The translations under genes and the position numbers were made by a program. Below, piece by piece: positions 62,059 to 64,000 of a stretch of DNA of 64,000 bases. The notes below the pieces were generated by a model. It ran no database searches. It saw nothing but the letters and a program-made list of their open reading frames with translations, and was not told where the DNA came from. Location: assembly GCF_004785685.1 (NCBI RefSeq), contig NZ_SRPF01000002.1, positions 620,001 to 684,000 of the forward strand, in the 5' to 3' direction. This stretch comes from Marinobacter confluentis. Lineage in GTDB: Bacteria; Pseudomonadota; Gammaproteobacteria; Pseudomonadales; Oleiphilaceae. Numbering within the stretch: the first letter of the stretch is position 1; the number at the start of each line of letters is the position of its first letter.

Positions 62059-62607
62059 TCAGTCTTCCTTGCGTTGCTTTTCCAGCATGTTCGGCTGCAG
62101 AATCTCGATCCAGTAGCCGTCCGGGTCTTTTACAAAGGCCAGGCCTTTCATTTTGCCGTCGTCCGGCTTCTTGACGAATTCCACGCCAAGATGCTCAAAC
62201 CGGTCACAGGCGGCGTAAACATCCGGCACCGCAAACCCGATGTGGCCGAAGCCCTGGGGCTCGTCGTTGCCGTTGTGGTAGCTGAAATCCGCATCGTTTT
62301 CGGTGCCCCAGTTGTGGGTCAGTTCCAGCATGGCTTCCCGGCCAAAGATGAACGTCGTGCGGTGGGCATCATCCGTGGGCACGGTATTGGCCTGGCGGTC
62401 ATCCAGAAAGGCCAGGAAATAGAGCGTGAATTTCATCTCCGGGAAGTCCAGTTTCCTGACCAGGCGCATACCCATTACGCGAGTATAGAAATCCAGAGAG
62501 CGCTCGGGATCCTTAATGCGCATCATGGTCTGGTTGAAGACAAAACCTTCGGTTTCCGGCACTGATTCCTGATGAAGACCTGGGGCCTGCTCGAAATGCC
62601 TGGGCAT
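62059..62607 (-). CDS. gloA: Glyoxalase I (lactoylglutathione lyase)
   Basis: 182 aa, the longer zinc-type form. [20 protein letters not shown] near residue 29, [10 protein letters not shown] (metal Glu), [13 protein letters not shown] (metal His) and [12 protein letters not shown] (metal Glu). It turns the methylglyoxal-glutathione adduct into S-lactoylglutathione. Confidence 0.93.
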   Translation of the reverse strand: MPRHFEQAPGLHQESVPETEGFVFNQTMMRIKDPERSLDFYTRVMGMRLVRKLDFPEMKFTLYFLAFLDDRQANTVPTDDAHRTTFIFGREAMLELTHNWGTENDADFSYHNGNDEPQGFGHIGFAVPDVYAACDRFEHLGVEFVKKPDDGKMKGLAFVKDPDGYWIEILQPNMLEKQRKED

Positions 62608-62669
62608 GGGGAAATCCCTCTGTTTGCGTTGTATTTAGCCTATATACCTGTGTGCGGCGCAAAGGGATT

Positions 62670-63815
62670 TCAAGTGTTAAGGGTCAGCTGATGGCTCTCT
62701 CCCTCATAGTAGGCCTCAACCCGGGGGTTCATGATTTTCTTCCACAGCGGCGGAATGAACGCGAGTACGAACATGGTGGCGTAGCCGGCGGGCAGCTGTG
62801 GTGCAATCTCGTGGTGACGCAGGATCTGGTAGCGGCGTTTGGCCCAGGCGTGGTGGTCGCTGTGGCGCTGCAGGTGAAACAGGAAAACGTTGGTCAGGAA
62901 GTAATTGGAATTCCAGCTATGCTCCGGACCGGTGCGCTCATAGCGGCCGTTTTCCAGTTTGCGGCGATGCAGGCCATAATGCTCCAGGTAGTTCACCACT
63001 TCCAGCAGGTTAAGGGCGATGAAGCTCTGGCCCAGGAAGAAAACCGCGCCCAGCCAGCCAAAGGCCAGGGTAAATCCCGCAAGCGCCAGCGCAGAGAGGC
63101 CATACCACCAGATCAGTTCGTTGCGCCAATGGAAGGCGGCTAGCCCTTTGCGTCGTAGCCGAGCGGTTTCCAGGCGCCAGGCGTTGATGAAATTGCGGGT
63201 ATAGGCCCGGGGCAGGAAGTGGTAAAGGGACTGGTTGTAGCGGGCCGATGACGCGTCGCCCGGGGTGGATACGTGCACATGATGGCCTCGCAGGTGCTCG
63301 ACCTTGAAACCGGCGTAAGTCACCAGCGACAGCAGCAGCCCGCCGGCCAGAGTCTCCAGCCTGTCGTCCTTATGAATCATCTCGTGGGCGACGTTGATAC
63401 CCAGGCCGCCAATGATGCCGATAGACACCACCCAGCCAAGGCCGCCAATGAACGAAAAGGGTTCAGCTGCCAAGACCATCATGCTCCAGACCAGCAGTAT
63501 CGCGTAGGCCGGCACCCAGCCGATGGTGATAACCCGGTAGAACAGCTGGCCGTTCATGCGCGGCGTGTCGGCTTCTTCATCCGGGTTGAGCGCGTCCTTG
63601 CCCAGAATCAGGTCCAGCACCGGAATAATGCCAAACACGAAGAGGGGCACGCCCCAGGCGAACAGGTTGAGCCAGCCAGTAGCCCTGCCTGCTTCCAGCA
63701 TAAGCAGCGGTAACACCAGCGGCACCACGGCAATCAGGTAACTGTATTTCTTCAGCGTCAGCATGGTACGGCGCCGGGCAGACTCCGTGTTCCAGGTGAT
63801 CCGATTTGAGTTCAC
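62670..63815 (-). CDS. alkB: Alkane 1-monooxygenase AlkB
   Basis: 381 aa. Six membrane segments and the diiron His boxes: HEMIH (144-148), EHLRGHHVHVSTPGD (173-187), and LQRHSDHHAWAKRRYQ (315-330), plus NYLEHYGLHR (275-284). It hydroxylates n-alkanes at the end carbon, with rubredoxin as electron donor (not in window). The start is a GTG at 63815; Met18 at 63764 is an alternative. Confidence 0.95.
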   Translation of the reverse strand: MNSNRITWNTESARRRTMLTLKKYSYLIAVVPLVLPLLMLEAGRATGWLNLFAWGVPLFVFGIIPVLDLILGKDALNPDEEADTPRMNGQLFYRVITIGWVPAYAILLVWSMMVLAAEPFSFIGGLGWVVSIGIIGGLGINVAHEMIHKDDRLETLAGGLLLSLVTYAGFKVEHLRGHHVHVSTPGDASSARYNQSLYHFLPRAYTRNFINAWRLETARLRRKGLAAFHWRNELIWWYGLSALALAGFTLAFGWLGAVFFLGQSFIALNLLEVVNYLEHYGLHRRKLENGRYERTGPEHSWNSNYFLTNVFLFHLQRHSDHHAWAKRRYQILRHHEIAPQLPAGYATMFVLAFIPPLWKKIMNPRVEAYYEGESHQLTLNT

Positions 63816-64000
63816 AGTGCATCCCTCGTTTGAACAGAATCTTTATTTATTGTCCTACTGTAATATTGTTCTACAATCTTGCAATCGTCAAGATAAACCA
63901 TTGGTAAATTGAGGGGGTTGTCACTGTGATAGACTGCGTTTTTTCTGCCGTTCAGAGCCCTTATGTACTTTCAGGCCCCGTCTAACCATCAGAAAACACT
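63816..64000. other. alkB promoter region and possible start of a next gene
   Basis: TGTA-N9-TACA at 63859-63875 could be an operator, and on the minus strand TTGACG at about 63893 a -35 element for alkB. An ATG at 63963 opens a plus-strand frame to the window edge (12 codons), too short to judge. Confidence 0.35.

Overview
The window looks like chromosome of a marine gammaproteobacterium close to Marinobacter. This is judged from gene content (TonB/siderophore uptake, urea ABC transporter fused into a urease operon, AlkB alkane hydroxylase) and codon style; no rRNA or tRNA is present to prove it. No integrase, transposase, phage structural gene or CRISPR array was seen.

Layout. (1) 1-8.1 kb: a ferric-siderophore island with the end of one TonB receptor, two FecCD-type permeases, a periplasmic binding protein, the ATPase, a sucrase/ferredoxin-like [2Fe-2S] protein and a second TonB receptor, with a candidate Fur box in the divergent promoter; then a broken trxC. 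(2) 8.1-24.3 kb: mostly core or metabolic genes (a GCS2-type ligase plus an AstE-like hydrolase, two flavoenzymes, a LysR regulator, a secreted galactose-oxidase-like copper radical oxidase with a translationally coupled secreted partner, Bcp peroxiredoxin, a periplasmic binding protein, a RIO-type kinase, an MFS transporter). (3) 24.3-41.5 kb: a patchwork accessory region. A 24-bp repeat, always in the same orientation, occurs ten times here and once more at the broken end of trxC. It divides the DNA into small modules: two PAAR/effector/immunity sets (one with a truncated PAAR and one intact), a tacAT toxin-antitoxin pair, NERD, DUF429, FeeM-like and PD-(D/E)XK-like genes, and an XRE-ImmA/IrrE pair under a 45-bp palindrome. 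Interleaved are truncated copies of genes found intact elsewhere in the window. (4) 41.5-46.5 kb: an AT-rich insert with a tightly overlapping operon: an NMP-kinase-like domain fused to an adenylosuccinate-synthetase homologue, a DUF7002-like protein and a second kinase-like protein. The synthetase active site carries Ser where PurA has its catalytic Asp, as in phage PurZ (2-aminoadenine synthesis). This is the best candidate for an undescribed system. (5) 46.5-58.6 kb: urtABCDE-ureDABCEFG-hupE on the minus strand, behind a sigma54-like promoter, containing three structured cruciform elements. (6) 58.8-64 kb: a CsrB/RsmZ-like regulatory RNA with a GacA-type upstream site, a ComEA-like protein, a DMT transporter, a MerC-like/COG0523 GTPase divergon with a Zur-like box, glyoxalase I and AlkB.

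The urea genes work together: UrtA-E import urea, UreABC hydrolyse it, UreDEFG load nickel and HupE probably imports nickel. The iron genes similarly form one uptake route from outer membrane to cytoplasm. The accessory region reads as repeated acquisition, duplication and decay of short gene modules bounded by the 24-bp repeat. All family calls come from reading the sequence by eye; no database search was run.
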